A stretch of 64,000 nucleotides of DNA from Acidobacteriaceae bacterium KBS 89 (lineage in GTDB: Bacteria > Acidobacteriota > Terriglobia > Terriglobales > Acidobacteriaceae), in NCBI GenBank assembly GCA_000381605.1, contig KB906756.1, positions 868,001 through 932,000 of the forward strand, in the 5' to 3' direction. The translations under genes were made by a program, and so were the position numbers. This document shows, piece by piece, positions 37,278 to 46,686 of the stretch. The notes below the pieces were generated by a model that was given only the letters and a program-made list of their open reading frames with translations, was not told the origin of the DNA and did no database searches. Each line of letters begins with the position of its first letter. The first letter of the stretch is position 1.

Positions 37278-39008
37278 TTATTTATCCTTCTTCGGTGTTG
37301 TGGGGCGCCCGTCGCGCAGGAGGAAGTCGAAGTCGCAACCTTGATCGGCTTGCAGCACGGAGTCTTCGAACAGTTTTGCATAGCCGCGCTGCGGGGTTTC
37401 GCGCTGTGGTGATGAGTGCTTCAGGGCTGCGAGGCGTTGTTGTAGCTCGGAGTCGTCGATGAGGAGCTCGAGGCGCCGGGCTTCGACGTCGAGCAGAATC
37501 TGATCGCCATTTTGGACAATAGCGAGTGGGCCACCGACTGCGGCCTCAGGCGCAATGTGGAGGACGATGGTGCCGAAGGCAGTACCGCTCATGCGGGCGT
37601 CGGAGATGCGCACCATGTCTTTGACACCCTGGCGTGCGAGCTTCATAGGAATTGGAAGATAGCCCGCCTCAGGCATGCCGGGTGCGCCCTTGGGGCCGGC
37701 GTTGCGCAGGACGAGGATATCGTCGGCGGTGACGTCGAGGTTGGAATCGTCAATGCGATTGGTGAGGTCTTCGATGCTGTCAAAGACGACCGCGCGGCCG
37801 GTGTGGCGCATCAGTTGCGGAGAGGCGGCGGAGTGCTTGATGACGGCGCTGCTTGGCGCGAGATTGCCGTGAAGGATCGCCATTGCGCCTTCGGGTTTGA
37901 GTGGCGAGGCGAAGCTGCGGATGACGTCTTGATGGGGAACAAGTTCCGCGGCGGCGATGGCATCGCCCAGTGTGCCACCTGAGATATTGGGTGAATCGAG
38001 GTCGAGGAAGGCGGTGACTTCGCGCATGAGGGCGGGCAGACCGCCGGCGTGGTGAAAATGCTCCATGTAGTGCGCGCCTGAGGGCTTGAGGTTGAGCAGG
38101 ACGGGAATGTCGCGGCCGAGTTGGTCGAAGGCATCGAGGTCGAAGGGAACACCCGCGCGGCCGGCTATTGCGATGAGGTGGATAAGACCGTTCGTGGAAC
38201 CGCCGATGGCCTGCAAGACAATCATGGCGTTGCGGATTGACGCAGCCGTGATGAGGTCGCTGGGTTTGGGTGTGCCGGCAATGGCGATTTCTGTGGCGCG
38301 CTTGCCACTGGCCTCGGCAATACGGCGGCGGTCGGCGAGAGTAGCTGGTGCAGCGGCGCTCATGGGGAGCGCGAGGCCGAGTGCTTCGACGATGCAGGCC
38401 ATCGTGCTGGCAGTGCCCATGACGGAGCAGGTACCGACCGATGGACAAAGGCGACCGCTGATGGTTTCGATCTCGACAAGGTCGACGTTGCCGGCACGAT
38501 GCTGCGCCCACATGCGGCGACAATCGGTGCAGGCTCCGAGAACCTCGCCTTTGTGATTGCCGACGACCATCGGACCGGGCTGCAGAACTACCGCCGGGAG
38601 GTCGGCGCTGGCGGCGGCCATGACTTGAGCGGGGAGGGTCTTGTCGCAGCCGCCGATGAGGACGACCGAATCCATGGGCTGCGCAATCATCATCTCCTCG
38701 GTATCCATTGCCATTAGGTTGCGCAGGAACATGGAGGTGGGATGGGCGAAGCTCTCTCCGATGGAGATGGTTGGGAAGACCATGGGCAGGCCACCGGCCA
38801 GCATGACGCCGCGCTTCACGCTTTCGATGAGGTCGGGGACATTTCCATGGCAAGGGTTGTAGTCGCTAAAGGTGTTGGTGATGCCGACGATGGGCCGCTC
38901 GAGCGCATCGTCGGAGTAGCCCATGGCCTTGATGAACGCCTTACGGAGGAAGAGCGAGAAGCCGGCGTCGCCGTAGCTGGTCAAACCTTTGCGTAAGCCT
39001 GTGGTCAT
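37278..39008 (-). CDS. IlvD/Edd-family dehydratase (sugar-acid dehydratase)
   Basis: A 576-residue iron-sulfur dehydratase. The three cluster cysteines occur in NPCHGN, GGCDKT and GTCSVMGTAS; CTDCRRM adds two further cysteines. This layout fits [2Fe-2S] sugar-acid dehydratases as well as dihydroxy-acid dehydratase. Start at 39008 is preferred since the extra upstream residues overlap the MFS gene and match nothing; the ATG overlaps the MFS stop (ATGA). Location between a sugar-acid type carrier and a DHDPS-like aldolase points to aldonate dehydration to a 2-keto-3-deoxy acid rather than branched-chain amino-acid synthesis. The specific acid is not known. Confidence 0.88.
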   Translation of the reverse strand: MTTGLRKGLTSYGDAGFSLFLRKAFIKAMGYSDDALERPIVGITNTFSDYNPCHGNVPDLIESVKRGVMLAGGLPMVFPTISIGESFAHPTSMFLRNLMAMDTEEMMIAQPMDSVVLIGGCDKTLPAQVMAAASADLPAVVLQPGPMVVGNHKGEVLGACTDCRRMWAQHRAGNVDLVEIETISGRLCPSVGTCSVMGTASTMACIVEALGLALPMSAAAPATLADRRRIAEASGKRATEIAIAGTPKPSDLITAASIRNAMIVLQAIGGSTNGLIHLIAIAGRAGVPFDLDAFDQLGRDIPVLLNLKPSGAHYMEHFHHAGGLPALMREVTAFLDLDSPNISGGTLGDAIAAAELVPHQDVIRSFASPLKPEGAMAILHGNLAPSSAVIKHSAASPQLMRHTGRAVVFDSIEDLTNRIDDSNLDVTADDILVLRNAGPKGAPGMPEAGYLPIPMKLARQGVKDMVRISDARMSGTAFGTIVLHIAPEAAVGGPLAIVQNGDQILLDVEARRLELLIDDSELQQRLAALKHSSPQRETPQRGYAKLFEDSVLQADQGCDFDFLLRDGRPTTPKKDK

Positions 39009-40336
39009 ATCTCTGCCCCTGTGGGTTGGAACGTTGAGGATTTTGCGGGGGTGAGCGTGAGAATGAGGACGGACGAGGCGATCATGCACGCCGCTACGAG
39101 GAAGAGACCGGAGTTGAGCGTGCCGGTGCGGGTCTTCAGAAAACCGATGATGGCAGGGCTGAAGAAGCCGCCGAGGTTGCCGGTGCAGTTGATCAGCGCG
39201 ATGCCAGCCGCTGCGGCGCTGCCGCCAAGAAACGATGTGGGGAGTGCCCAGAACATGGCTAATCCCGTGATAACTCCGGCGACAGCGAGCACGAGACCGA
39301 ACATCGCGATGGACGTGTTGCTGCCGGCTTGTGTGCAGAGGATAAAACCGATTGCAGTCACGATGTTTGGCACGATGATATGCCAGCGTCGCTCGCGAGT
39401 TCTGTCGGAGTGGCGTCCAACGAACATCATGCAGATAAGCGCGCAGGTATACGGCACAGTGGTGAGCATGCCGATGTGGAATGCGTCTTTGACGCCGGTC
39501 TGACGGATGATGGTGGGTTGCCAGAAACCAATGGCGTAGGAGCCCATCTCCATGCCGAAGAAGATTGCGCCGAAGAGCCAGACATGAGGACTTGTAAACA
39601 CAGAGCGAATTGAAACATGAGTTTTAGAGACGGCTTCTTCGTGGATTTCGGAGGCCACGGCGGCTCGTTCGGGTTCAGAGAGCCACTTCGCTTCGACGAC
39701 GCGGTTGTCGAGAAAGAAGAAGATGACGACGCCGAGGAGAATCGCGGGGATGGCCTCCAGGATGAAGAGCCATTGCCACCCGGCCATGCCCTTACTGCAG
39801 GCGAAATGCTGCATGATGTAGCCGGACAGCGGACCGCCGATGATTCCGGAGACGGGGTTTCCGGCCATAAGCAGGGCAACCATTGCGGCTCGGCGATGGG
39901 CTGGGAACCAGTAGGTGAGGTAGAGGATCATGCCGGGAAAGAAGCCCGCTTCGGCAACTCCCAGCAGCAGGCGTGCGGTGTAGAACTGCATGGGTGTGCG
40001 CACCAGCGCCGTTAGTGCCGAAATGATGCCCCAGGTGACGATGACGCGGCAGATCCAGACGCGCGCTCCAACCTTGTGCAGCATGATGTTGCTGGGGATT
40101 TCGAAGGCGAAGTAGCCGAGGAAGAAGATGCCGGCGCCGACGCCATAGACGCTGTCGCTGAACTTGAGATCGCCCAGCATCTGCAGCTTGGCGAAGCTTA
40201 CGTTGACGCGGTCGATGTAGGCAATGATATAACCGATCACGAGGATCGGCATGATGTGCCATGCGATCTTGCGGTAGAGCGCATCGCGGATACGATCGGA
40301 GGAGGTTTTCGGCGCTGGATAAGCTGTGGATGACAA
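39005..40336 (-). CDS. MFS transporter, anion:cation symporter (sugar-acid) family
   Basis: A 443-residue carrier with twelve predicted membrane helices. The N-terminus RIAWHIMPILVIGYIIAYID-type start, the VNVSFAK segment and GIFFLGYFAFEIPSN match the ACS group (galactonate, glucarate, tartrate, phthalate carriers). The start is TTG with GGAG about 7 nt upstream; no better in-frame ATG precedes the first helix. The stop overlaps the dehydratase start. It probably takes up the acid consumed by the downstream dehydratase and aldolase with protons. Confidence 0.9.
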   Translation of the reverse strand: MSSTAYPAPKTSSDRIRDALYRKIAWHIMPILVIGYIIAYIDRVNVSFAKLQMLGDLKFSDSVYGVGAGIFFLGYFAFEIPSNIMLHKVGARVWICRVIVTWGIISALTALVRTPMQFYTARLLLGVAEAGFFPGMILYLTYWFPAHRRAAMVALLMAGNPVSGIIGGPLSGYIMQHFACSKGMAGWQWLFILEAIPAILLGVVIFFFLDNRVVEAKWLSEPERAAVASEIHEEAVSKTHVSIRSVFTSPHVWLFGAIFFGMEMGSYAIGFWQPTIIRQTGVKDAFHIGMLTTVPYTCALICMMFVGRHSDRTRERRWHIIVPNIVTAIGFILCTQAGSNTSIAMFGLVLAVAGVITGLAMFWALPTSFLGGSAAAAGIALINCTGNLGGFFSPAIIGFLKTRTGTLNSGLFLVAACMIASSVLILTLTPAKSSTFQPTGAEI

Positions 40337-40360
40337 ACTTCAACTCCGATCTCTACCGGG

Positions 40361-41080
40361 CTAGTCTACCGATTTATCCTGTGCGGCGCGAAAGCTCTCG
40401 TACCGGGCTTTGGTCTCGGCGTTGGGTGGGTAGAGTCCGGGGAGCGGAAGGCCAGAGCGGACCTCGTCGATAATCCAGGCTTCGAATCTCTCCTGCTCGA
40501 CCGCGGCTTCGACGACTTCGTCGAGAAGCGCGGCTGGGATGACGACGGCTCCGTCGTCATCGGCGACGATGATATCGTCGGGGAAGACTGCGACGCCACC
40601 GCACGCGATGGGCATCTGCCAGCCTACGAAGGTGAGTCCAGCGACGGAGGCGGGGGCTGCGGTGCCCTGGCACCAGACGGGCAGATTAGTGCGGAGAACG
40701 CCGGCGAGGTCGCGGATGACGCCGTCGGTGATGAGTCCGGCTACTTCACGGACGCGGATACGTTCGCATAGGATGTCACCAAAGATTCCGGCGTCGGTGA
40801 CGCCCATGGCGTCGACCACCGCGATGCATCCAGCGGGCATGCATTCGATGGCGGCACGGGTTGAGGTTGGAGATGCCCAGGACTCGGGGGTAGCGAGGTC
40901 CTCGCGCGCGGGGACAAAGCGCAGGGTGAAAGCCGGACCGACGATGCGGGGTTGGCCGGGTCGCAGAGGTTTGGTGCCGCGCAGCCAGATGTTCCGCAGG
41001 CCTTTTTTGAGCAGAACCGTAGTGAGGGTTGCGGTGGTGACACCGGTGAGGGTGTCGACTGTTTTCTTGTCCAATGGCAT
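40361..41080 (-). CDS. RraA-like protein (4-hydroxy-4-methyl-2-oxoglutarate aldolase family)
   Basis: A 239-residue protein of the RraA/HMG-aldolase fold. The GDI loop at Gly101 and the Arg123-Asp124 pair (DGVIRD), about 20 residues apart, are the conserved metal/pyruvate-binding signature of catalytic members. Family members cleave or decarboxylate 2-keto acids, or act as racemase-like lyases in sugar-acid operons; RNase E inhibition is unlikely in this context. Second gene of the operon: 15 nt after the SDR stop and 24 nt before the MFS start. AGGAG lies about 12 nt before the ATG. Confidence 0.87.
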   Translation of the reverse strand: MPLDKKTVDTLTGVTTATLTTVLLKKGLRNIWLRGTKPLRPGQPRIVGPAFTLRFVPAREDLATPESWASPTSTRAAIECMPAGCIAVVDAMGVTDAGIFGDILCERIRVREVAGLITDGVIRDLAGVLRTNLPVWCQGTAAPASVAGLTFVGWQMPIACGGVAVFPDDIIVADDDGAVVIPAALLDEVVEAAVEQERFEAWIIDEVRSGLPLPGLYPPNAETKARYESFRAAQDKSVD

Positions 41081-41095
41081 AGGTTGTGAGTGCTC

Positions 41096-41881
41096 CTAAA
41101 TGCTGGGGATCATGCCGCCATCTACGCGGATGACGGAACCGGTGATATAGGCGGCCAACTCGCTGGCAAGGAAGGCTACAACATTGGCGTACTCTTCCGG
41201 TTTGCCGTACCGGCCGAGTGGGATCGTGCGCTGACTTTCAGCGGCAACTTCTTCGACGCTGCGCCCTTCGCGCTTGGCTTTTGCACTATCTAGGGCTGCG
41301 ACGCGGGATGTGGCGATACGGCCAGGCACAACGATGTTGGCAGTGATGCCGTCTTTGCCGACCTCGCGTGCTAGCGTCTTCGACCAACCGACGAGTGACA
41401 GGCGGAGCGCGTTTGAGATCGCGAGGTTCGGGATGGGCGATATGACGCCCGACGATGTGCTGGTGAGGATGCGGCCCCAGCCTCGAGACTTCATGCCGGG
41501 GAGGACGCGGTCGGTAATGGCAATGACGGAGAGCACCATCGATTGAAATTGCGCAGCCCAGAACGCGGGGTCTTGACCGGCAGCAGAGGCTGGGGGTGGG
41601 CCGCCAGTGTTGTTGACGAGGATGTCTACAGAGCCGAGATCGCTTTCCATCCTCGAAATGTTTGCGTTGATCACCGAGAGGTCAGCGAGGTCCCAGATCA
41701 GGCCGATGCAATTGCCGCCGATCGCTTTCAGGTCCGCGACTGTGCCGTCGATGGAAGTCGCTCCGATGCCCGCTACGGCAACGTTTGTGCCTTCAGTGGC
41801 AAGGGCTTTAGCGATAGCGCGGCCTAATCCGCCGCCCCCGCCGAGCACGAGCGCGGTCTTTCCTCTTAGTCCCAAATCCAT
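41096..41881 (-). CDS. SDR-family protein lacking the Tyr-Lys catalytic pair
   Basis: A 261-residue Rossmann protein of SDR type, with a glycine-rich nucleotide loop (GGGGGLG), the NNTGG stretch and a C-terminal GSVIRVDGGM. At the position of the YxxxK motif the sequence is SNALR, with Ser156 and Arg160, while the preceding Ser cluster (TSTSSG) is kept. This substitution occurs in a known subgroup of SDRs but means the ordinary proton relay is absent. GAGGAA is 8 nt before the ATG. It is first in the sugar-acid operon and divergent from a DUF6282 gene. It could be a dehydrogenase using another base, or a dehydratase/epimerase. Confidence 0.87.
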   Translation of the reverse strand: MDLGLRGKTALVLGGGGGLGRAIAKALATEGTNVAVAGIGATSIDGTVADLKAIGGNCIGLIWDLADLSVINANISRMESDLGSVDILVNNTGGPPPASAAGQDPAFWAAQFQSMVLSVIAITDRVLPGMKSRGWGRILTSTSSGVISPIPNLAISNALRLSLVGWSKTLAREVGKDGITANIVVPGRIATSRVAALDSAKAKREGRSVEEVAAESQRTIPLGRYGKPEEYANVVAFLASELAAYITGSVIRVDGGMIPSI

Positions 41882-41973
41882 GCAAAGTTCCTCGTCAGTG
41901 CATCATACTTGGCGCGGTGATGCTTGCGAAATGGCACCGGATACAATGTCCCTTTGGCAAGGAGATATTCCGA

Positions 41974-42867
41974 ATGTTGAAGACGATTTTTCTTGGCCTG
42001 ATGCTTTGTGTTGCTTCTGCGGAATTCGCGCAGGAGTATCCTCTGGCTGGCGCGATTGATATTCATGTCCACGCGGCGCCGGATAGCACGCCGCGATCGA
42101 TTGATGCGATCGACCTTGCGCGACTTGCGAAGAACCGTGGAATGCGCGGGGTGGTGCTGAAGAATCACTATGAGCCGACAGCTTCACTGGCCTACATTGT
42201 CCGGAAAGAAGTGCCGGGGATCGAGGTGTTCGGCGGGATCGACCTGAACCTGTCGGTAGGCGGGATGAATCCCAGCGCAGTTGAGCATATGGCAACGATT
42301 ACGGGAGGATACGGACGCTTTGTGTGGATGGCGACCTTTGACTCGGAGAATCAGGTGCGCTATTCGAAGCAGGATCGGCCGTCTGTCCGGATTGCGCGGG
42401 ATGGGCAGTTATTGCCGGAGACCAAGGCCGTGATTGCGGTGATTGCAAAGCACAACTTGGTGATGGCGACGGGACACTCAAGCGCGGAGGAAGACCTGAT
42501 GCTGGTGCGTGAAGCTAAGGCGGAGGGCGTTCAGCACATGGTGGTGACGCATGCGACGCTACAGCCGACGCATATGTCAGAAGCGCAGATGCTGGAGGCC
42601 GCGAAGATAGGGGCTTACATCGAGTTCGTTTACAACGGGTTGATTGGGACCGGGAAGCAGTACGACTTTGGGGACTATGCGAAGGCTATTCGTTACGTTG
42701 GGGTGGACCACTGCATTCTTTCGAGCGATATGGGGCAGCCAGGAAATCCATTGCATACGGATGGGTTGACTGCGTTTTATGCGGGATTGCGGGGGCAGAG
42801 ATTTACGCAGGCGGAGATTGACCGTATGGCGAAGGAGAACCCGGCGAGGTTGATTGGGTTGCAGTGA
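41974..42867 (+). CDS. Secreted DUF6282 (amidohydrolase-like) protein
   Basis: A 297-residue protein. Start at 41974 is supported by AAGGAGAT 9 nt upstream and a signal peptide (MLKTIFLGLMLCVASAEFAQ). The mature part begins IDIHVHAAPD, a metal-binding-type His-X-His strand, followed by GMRGVVLKNHYEP, MATGHSS, VVTHAT and LSSDMGQ, spaced as the metal ligands of TIM-barrel amidohydrolases. This matches the DUF6282 family, whose activity is not established. It is divergent from the sugar-acid operon, so a lactonase-like role for that pathway is possible but is inference. Confidence 0.85.
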   Translation: MLKTIFLGLMLCVASAEFAQEYPLAGAIDIHVHAAPDSTPRSIDAIDLARLAKNRGMRGVVLKNHYEPTASLAYIVRKEVPGIEVFGGIDLNLSVGGMNPSAVEHMATITGGYGRFVWMATFDSENQVRYSKQDRPSVRIARDGQLLPETKAVIAVIAKHNLVMATGHSSAEEDLMLVREAKAEGVQHMVVTHATLQPTHMSEAQMLEAAKIGAYIEFVYNGLIGTGKQYDFGDYAKAIRYVGVDHCILSSDMGQPGNPLHTDGLTAFYAGLRGQRFTQAEIDRMAKENPARLIGLQ

Positions 42868-42892
42868 CCCGGGAGTCCCCTCAATTCATACC

Positions 42893-42925
42893 GCTTGCCT
42901 GCACGGCAAGCTCACTCCTTGGAGT
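42893..42925. terminator. Paired stem-loops between convergent genes
   Basis: GCTTGCC-TGCAC-GGCAAGC (42893-42911) is a perfect 7-bp stem, followed at once by ACTCC-TT-GGAGT (42914-42925). They lie 26 nt after the DUF6282 stop, facing the convergent GH127 gene. There is no T run, so this is not a standard intrinsic terminator; it may stabilise transcript ends. Confidence 0.35.
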
Positions 42926-43071
42926 TCGCCCTACAGAAGCCACATATCCTGCCGGACACAACTCCGAGTCACCGACTCGAAGTTAGTGGGGATGCAGGCA
43001 ACAGACAGTCGTTTTGAACGACCACCCTCTCGTGGTTAATTTTTGAAGTGCATCGATCATCGGATTTGATG

Positions 43072-45975
43072 CTAGATCCATACCTTCGATTCCGCCTCCG
43101 TTGCGTTACGATTCCGTGCTCCAGCGTTGGGTGGCACAGAAGCGGCTGTCACAGGGGCAGCAGCTCTAGCGGGCCCTCTTGCGAGGGCAGAGGTCGATCC
43201 ACCAGGTGCGTAGTTCACGTTTGTATCGCCTAGGTATTCCACCGGAGGAGCTACGCGATTCATCCGTGCGTAATTAGGAATCGCCGTCATTGGTGAACCG
43301 TCCTGCCATTTGCCAGTGATAACCATCACACCGCCGAGTAGGTCCGGTCTCCATTCCGCTCTGAGCGGAGCATTGCTTAGCTGTTGATCAATGTTCTGGT
43401 GGTCTGCACTCTCTACGTTGTAGATGAGCGGACCATACTTCAGCGCGACAGTGCCAAGATCAGCCTTGACGCGGCTGTCTGCGACGATACGCTGGGGCTC
43501 CATCGGAAGCTCCAGTTCGATGCGATCGCCCGCCTTCCACTGACGCGTGACGACGGCGTAGCCTTTCTCAATATGCGGTGTAACCTCCTTGCCGTTGACG
43601 GCAAAACGTTTCACTCCGCTGAGCACAGGCGACTCCGTATAGAGCTTGCTGGTATTTCGATTCGGAATGCGCACATAGACCGAAAAGGTCTTTGCCTCCT
43701 CCGGGTTGACTGTGATCGCAATCGCACCCTTCCACGGGTAGTCGGTCTTCTGAACCATCTCGACGCGGGTGCCTGCAACCTTTCCGACTTGAATGCGACT
43801 TCCTACGAACAGGTTTACATAAAGACCGGTCTTGTCCTTTACGTAGGCCCATGTCGGCATCATCAGCAGCGTTCGCGGAATGTTGCCGACACAGCATGGG
43901 CACACATGCCACAGCGTGCGCTGTGTGTTGACCAACGGATTGGTGTAGCAGAAGCTCTTTCCGTCGAGAGCAACCCCCCCAAGCAGAGCGTTGTACATCG
44001 TCTGCTCGTAGAGATCGGCATACTTCGCGTTATGGTAGGCGAGGTTGAGCTTGTATTGGAAGAAGACAAGACCGCAGCTCGAACAGGATTCGCAGTAGGA
44101 GTTGTTGCGAAGCGAATAGTTCGGGCCGAATCCCTCGGAGGTTTCGCCGCTGCCAATGCCACCGGTCAGATAGTACTTCTTGTTCACCATGTTGTCCCAC
44201 AGCGAAATTACAGCGCTCTGGTAGTCACGGTCTTGTGTTTCGGCAGCAATGTCCGCCATGCCGGAGTAGAAATACGTTGCACGCACAGCGTGGCCCACCG
44301 CCTCATATTGTTGACCAGGGGGCAAGTGGCTCTGGTCGTACTCCGCTCCACCACGACGCGAGTCGAGCAAGAACTTGGCAAGCATTATGTATTCGTCGCC
44401 GCGATGATTGCCTTCCTGATCATTGACAAACCGGCCAAAGCGCACCAGAGCCTGTTCCATCTCCTGGTGACCATCGAACCAGTCCTTCTTTCCAGGGCCA
44501 AGGTTCGCGACCCAGCAATCAGCCAGTTTCTTCGCTGCGTTATACAAGCGAAGGTCTTTGCCATCGGTCAACGTGTAATGGTTGATGGCCGACTCAATGA
44601 AGTATCCGGAAACATAGCCTTCGTGATTGCCGCGATGATCCGGTGACCAGCGCTCCGGCCATTGGCTCCGGTCCGCCAGGATGTAAGCCGTTTGCAGGTA
44701 GCCATCCGGCATCTGCGCCGCCAGAATGATGGGAATCCACCTCTCCAGCGTCGTGCTCATCTGTTTCTGCGCGCTAATGATGTCTTGATCGCCCTGCGGA
44801 TCGACCATCAGAGCGATGCACATGGCCTCCACTGTCTGGTGAATCCACGCGTTGGAGAACACGTAACCCTTATGGAGTCCATGCGCTTCGCCGCGGTTTG
44901 CCTTGCCTGCTTCGATAAAGTTGTCGATACCGCCGTCTCCGCGATTGGCAGCGATATCGGTGCGCTCGCAATAGTTGATGCAATGCGGAATCCAGTCAAC
45001 GATCAGGGTCTTCGCACGTGCATTCCAGAGTGGGCTGTCAATCGAGTACTTCGTGGTGTAGACCACGTCCAGGCGATCCTTCGGAGGAGCGGCCTCCGCG
45101 TGGACGTTGATCGTCGAGGTAATTTGTTCGCCGTCGCCCAGGCCCGTCAGTTTCAGGACATAATCTCCCGGTGCTGAGAATGTCGCGGTAGTCACCGGCG
45201 ATGCTGCATTGACAAAGACAACGGTTCCGGGGCCGGACTCCTTGGTCCAGCGCGCAGCGTTGCCCGGCAGGTCCTGGAGCCAGATCGCCTTGCCGGCGAG
45301 GTATGTTTTGCCTCCGATCACAACCGAACGGTCGATGCCTGCATCGACAACCGGAGGAAGTGACGGGGCGGGACTGGAGCCATAGACCCTCCACTCGATG
45401 ATCCCCGCTGGGTGCGTCTCATCAGGAACTACTTCCAGACGCAACTTCTCTGTCTTGACTTCATCAAACCGGGTGGTATTGAAGGTGTCACCTGCAAGCC
45501 CCAGGCCTTGAGTATTCGACACTACAACGAATTCGCTCCCATTCCAGTAGAGAATTCGGTACGAAGCAGGCGCGGCTGTTCGCCCAAATCCGCTGCCGGG
45601 AGGGCCATTCGGCCTCGGAGGATCGATCGCCCAGTAAACGTCGATCGTATTAATGGAGACTGGCTTTGTCCAGTCATACTGCACCCACTGGGCGCGACCG
45701 TCGCCCTCCCATTCCCGGCGAATCACATAGGTACCGTTCCTCCGGTCGCGAGAACTTGCCGGGGTAAAGCCGTCATTTAGCGAACCGATCTTATTCTCAC
45801 TTAGCATAACGAGACTGGAAGGCGAGGCCACCTTGGCCAGGTTCAACTCGCTATCCACATCACCAGTCAGAGCGAACGCCTTCGAACGATTCAAGCCGGC
45901 CAGAACGGCAGTTCCCCCAACACCAGCCAGAAAACTCCTACGGTTCAGAGAAAGACGAGACTGCCGCTGCTTCAT
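43072..45975 (-). CDS. Tat-exported GH127-type glycosidase (beta-L-arabinofuranosidase family, DUF1680)
   Basis: A 967-residue protein. NRRSFLAGVGG at the start is a twin-arginine signal, and AGGAG lies 7 nt before the ATG. Residues of about 40-215 look like a discoidin-type carbohydrate-binding module, about 215-300 an Ig/PKD-like module, and about 310-900 the alpha/alpha-barrel of GH127. The zinc-site residues of this family are visible: Glu in YCESCSS and the Cys pair in HVCPCCVGN. GH127 enzymes remove beta-L-arabinofuranosyl units from plant glycoproteins or pectins; relatives include other specificities. The extra N-terminal modules make it longer than a minimal 650-residue family member. 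It stands alone, facing the DUF6282 gene. Confidence 0.9.
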   Translation of the reverse strand: MKQRQSRLSLNRRSFLAGVGGTAVLAGLNRSKAFALTGDVDSELNLAKVASPSSLVMLSENKIGSLNDGFTPASSRDRRNGTYVIRREWEGDGRAQWVQYDWTKPVSINTIDVYWAIDPPRPNGPPGSGFGRTAAPASYRILYWNGSEFVVVSNTQGLGLAGDTFNTTRFDEVKTEKLRLEVVPDETHPAGIIEWRVYGSSPAPSLPPVVDAGIDRSVVIGGKTYLAGKAIWLQDLPGNAARWTKESGPGTVVFVNAASPVTTATFSAPGDYVLKLTGLGDGEQITSTINVHAEAAPPKDRLDVVYTTKYSIDSPLWNARAKTLIVDWIPHCINYCERTDIAANRGDGGIDNFIEAGKANRGEAHGLHKGYVFSNAWIHQTVEAMCIALMVDPQGDQDIISAQKQMSTTLERWIPIILAAQMPDGYLQTAYILADRSQWPERWSPDHRGNHEGYVSGYFIESAINHYTLTDGKDLRLYNAAKKLADCWVANLGPGKKDWFDGHQEMEQALVRFGRFVNDQEGNHRGDEYIMLAKFLLDSRRGGAEYDQSHLPPGQQYEAVGHAVRATYFYSGMADIAAETQDRDYQSAVISLWDNMVNKKYYLTGGIGSGETSEGFGPNYSLRNNSYCESCSSCGLVFFQYKLNLAYHNAKYADLYEQTMYNALLGGVALDGKSFCYTNPLVNTQRTLWHVCPCCVGNIPRTLLMMPTWAYVKDKTGLYVNLFVGSRIQVGKVAGTRVEMVQKTDYPWKGAIAITVNPEEAKTFSVYVRIPNRNTSKLYTESPVLSGVKRFAVNGKEVTPHIEKGYAVVTRQWKAGDRIELELPMEPQRIVADSRVKADLGTVALKYGPLIYNVESADHQNIDQQLSNAPLRAEWRPDLLGGVMVITGKWQDGSPMTAIPNYARMNRVAPPVEYLGDTNVNYAPGGSTSALARGPARAAAPVTAASVPPNAGARNRNATEAESKVWI

Positions 45976-46686
45976 GTAAAGACTCCTAAAAATCTGTGAC
46001 CTCCATTTCTAGTCCCACCGAGCATTTGTCGTCAAGATAACGTTTACTTAAGATCTACATGAACTTCTTATTGCAGGAACATGGGATTGCTATCTCCCTC
46101 GGTCTTTACATCGAGACTGCTTTGGGTCCGTTCTGGGAGCCTTGGTCGTTTATCTGCACAGTCATTGTCTGCGCGTTTGTCTGTACGAGCAAGTGCGAGA
46201 ACGAATTCGCAGGACTAACGTTCGAATTTCTCGCGGAGCTCTGTGTCGCTACTGTTTGCGCGCGGCACGACCATCGAAATTGCAGAATCCTGTTTACTGA
46301 TGCTCACGCTCTCGATCAGCAAGTGTCTCGCGCTTGTTGACGCTCTGATCAGATGGATTTATCCACAACGCGGTTTTGATGAGTTCGTGAAGAGATCGAT
46401 TCAGTCCGACCACGAGAACACTGGTTGGAGTAACGATCGATCCAGTCCCGGCCACTGGACCTAAAGAAAAAACCAGTATGAATTCTATGGTTTCTGGGGT
46501 GTCGGGAAGTTCGGCGTCTCGGTACTTTGGTTCAGTCGAGGAAATGATCCCTGAGCACTATCCGTCAGAAGTAACGACCCTCTTACTTGCTCAACCGTGA
46601 ACTCCTTGACGGATATATCGCAAAATCCAAATTTACAGCCGCGTAAATCTGGAGGGCTGTCATATTCTCCAGAAAGGGTCCAGCCT
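45976..46686. other. Non-coding gap upstream of the broken sigma factor
   Basis: About 700 nt. It holds the GH127 promoter region at its left end. Short frames (for example 46059-46340) show no family features. No RNA gene or repeat was seen. Confidence 0.5.
46036..46047. promoter_or_regulatory. LacI-type operator-like dyad upstream of GH127 gene
   Basis: GATAACGTTTAC, centred on CG, resembles the partly palindromic sites bound by LacI-family sugar repressors (consensus near GTAAACGTTTAC). It lies 60 nt before the GH127 start. Only 4 of 6 arm positions pair, and no LacI-family gene is in the window, so this is weak. Confidence 0.25.

Noticed and set aside
36443-39000. Several 150-360 aa frames antisense to the aldolase and dehydratase genes
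   Set aside because: Arg/His/Asp-rich shadow translations; the minus-strand genes carry all catalytic motifs.
43384-44646. Open frame of 420 aa on the plus strand inside GH127
   Set aside because: Mirror frame of a well-supported glycosidase; no domains and no ribosome-binding site.
46059-46464. Two overlapping 70-93 aa frames before the sigma stub
   Set aside because: Cys-rich, no ribosome-binding site and no family resemblance.
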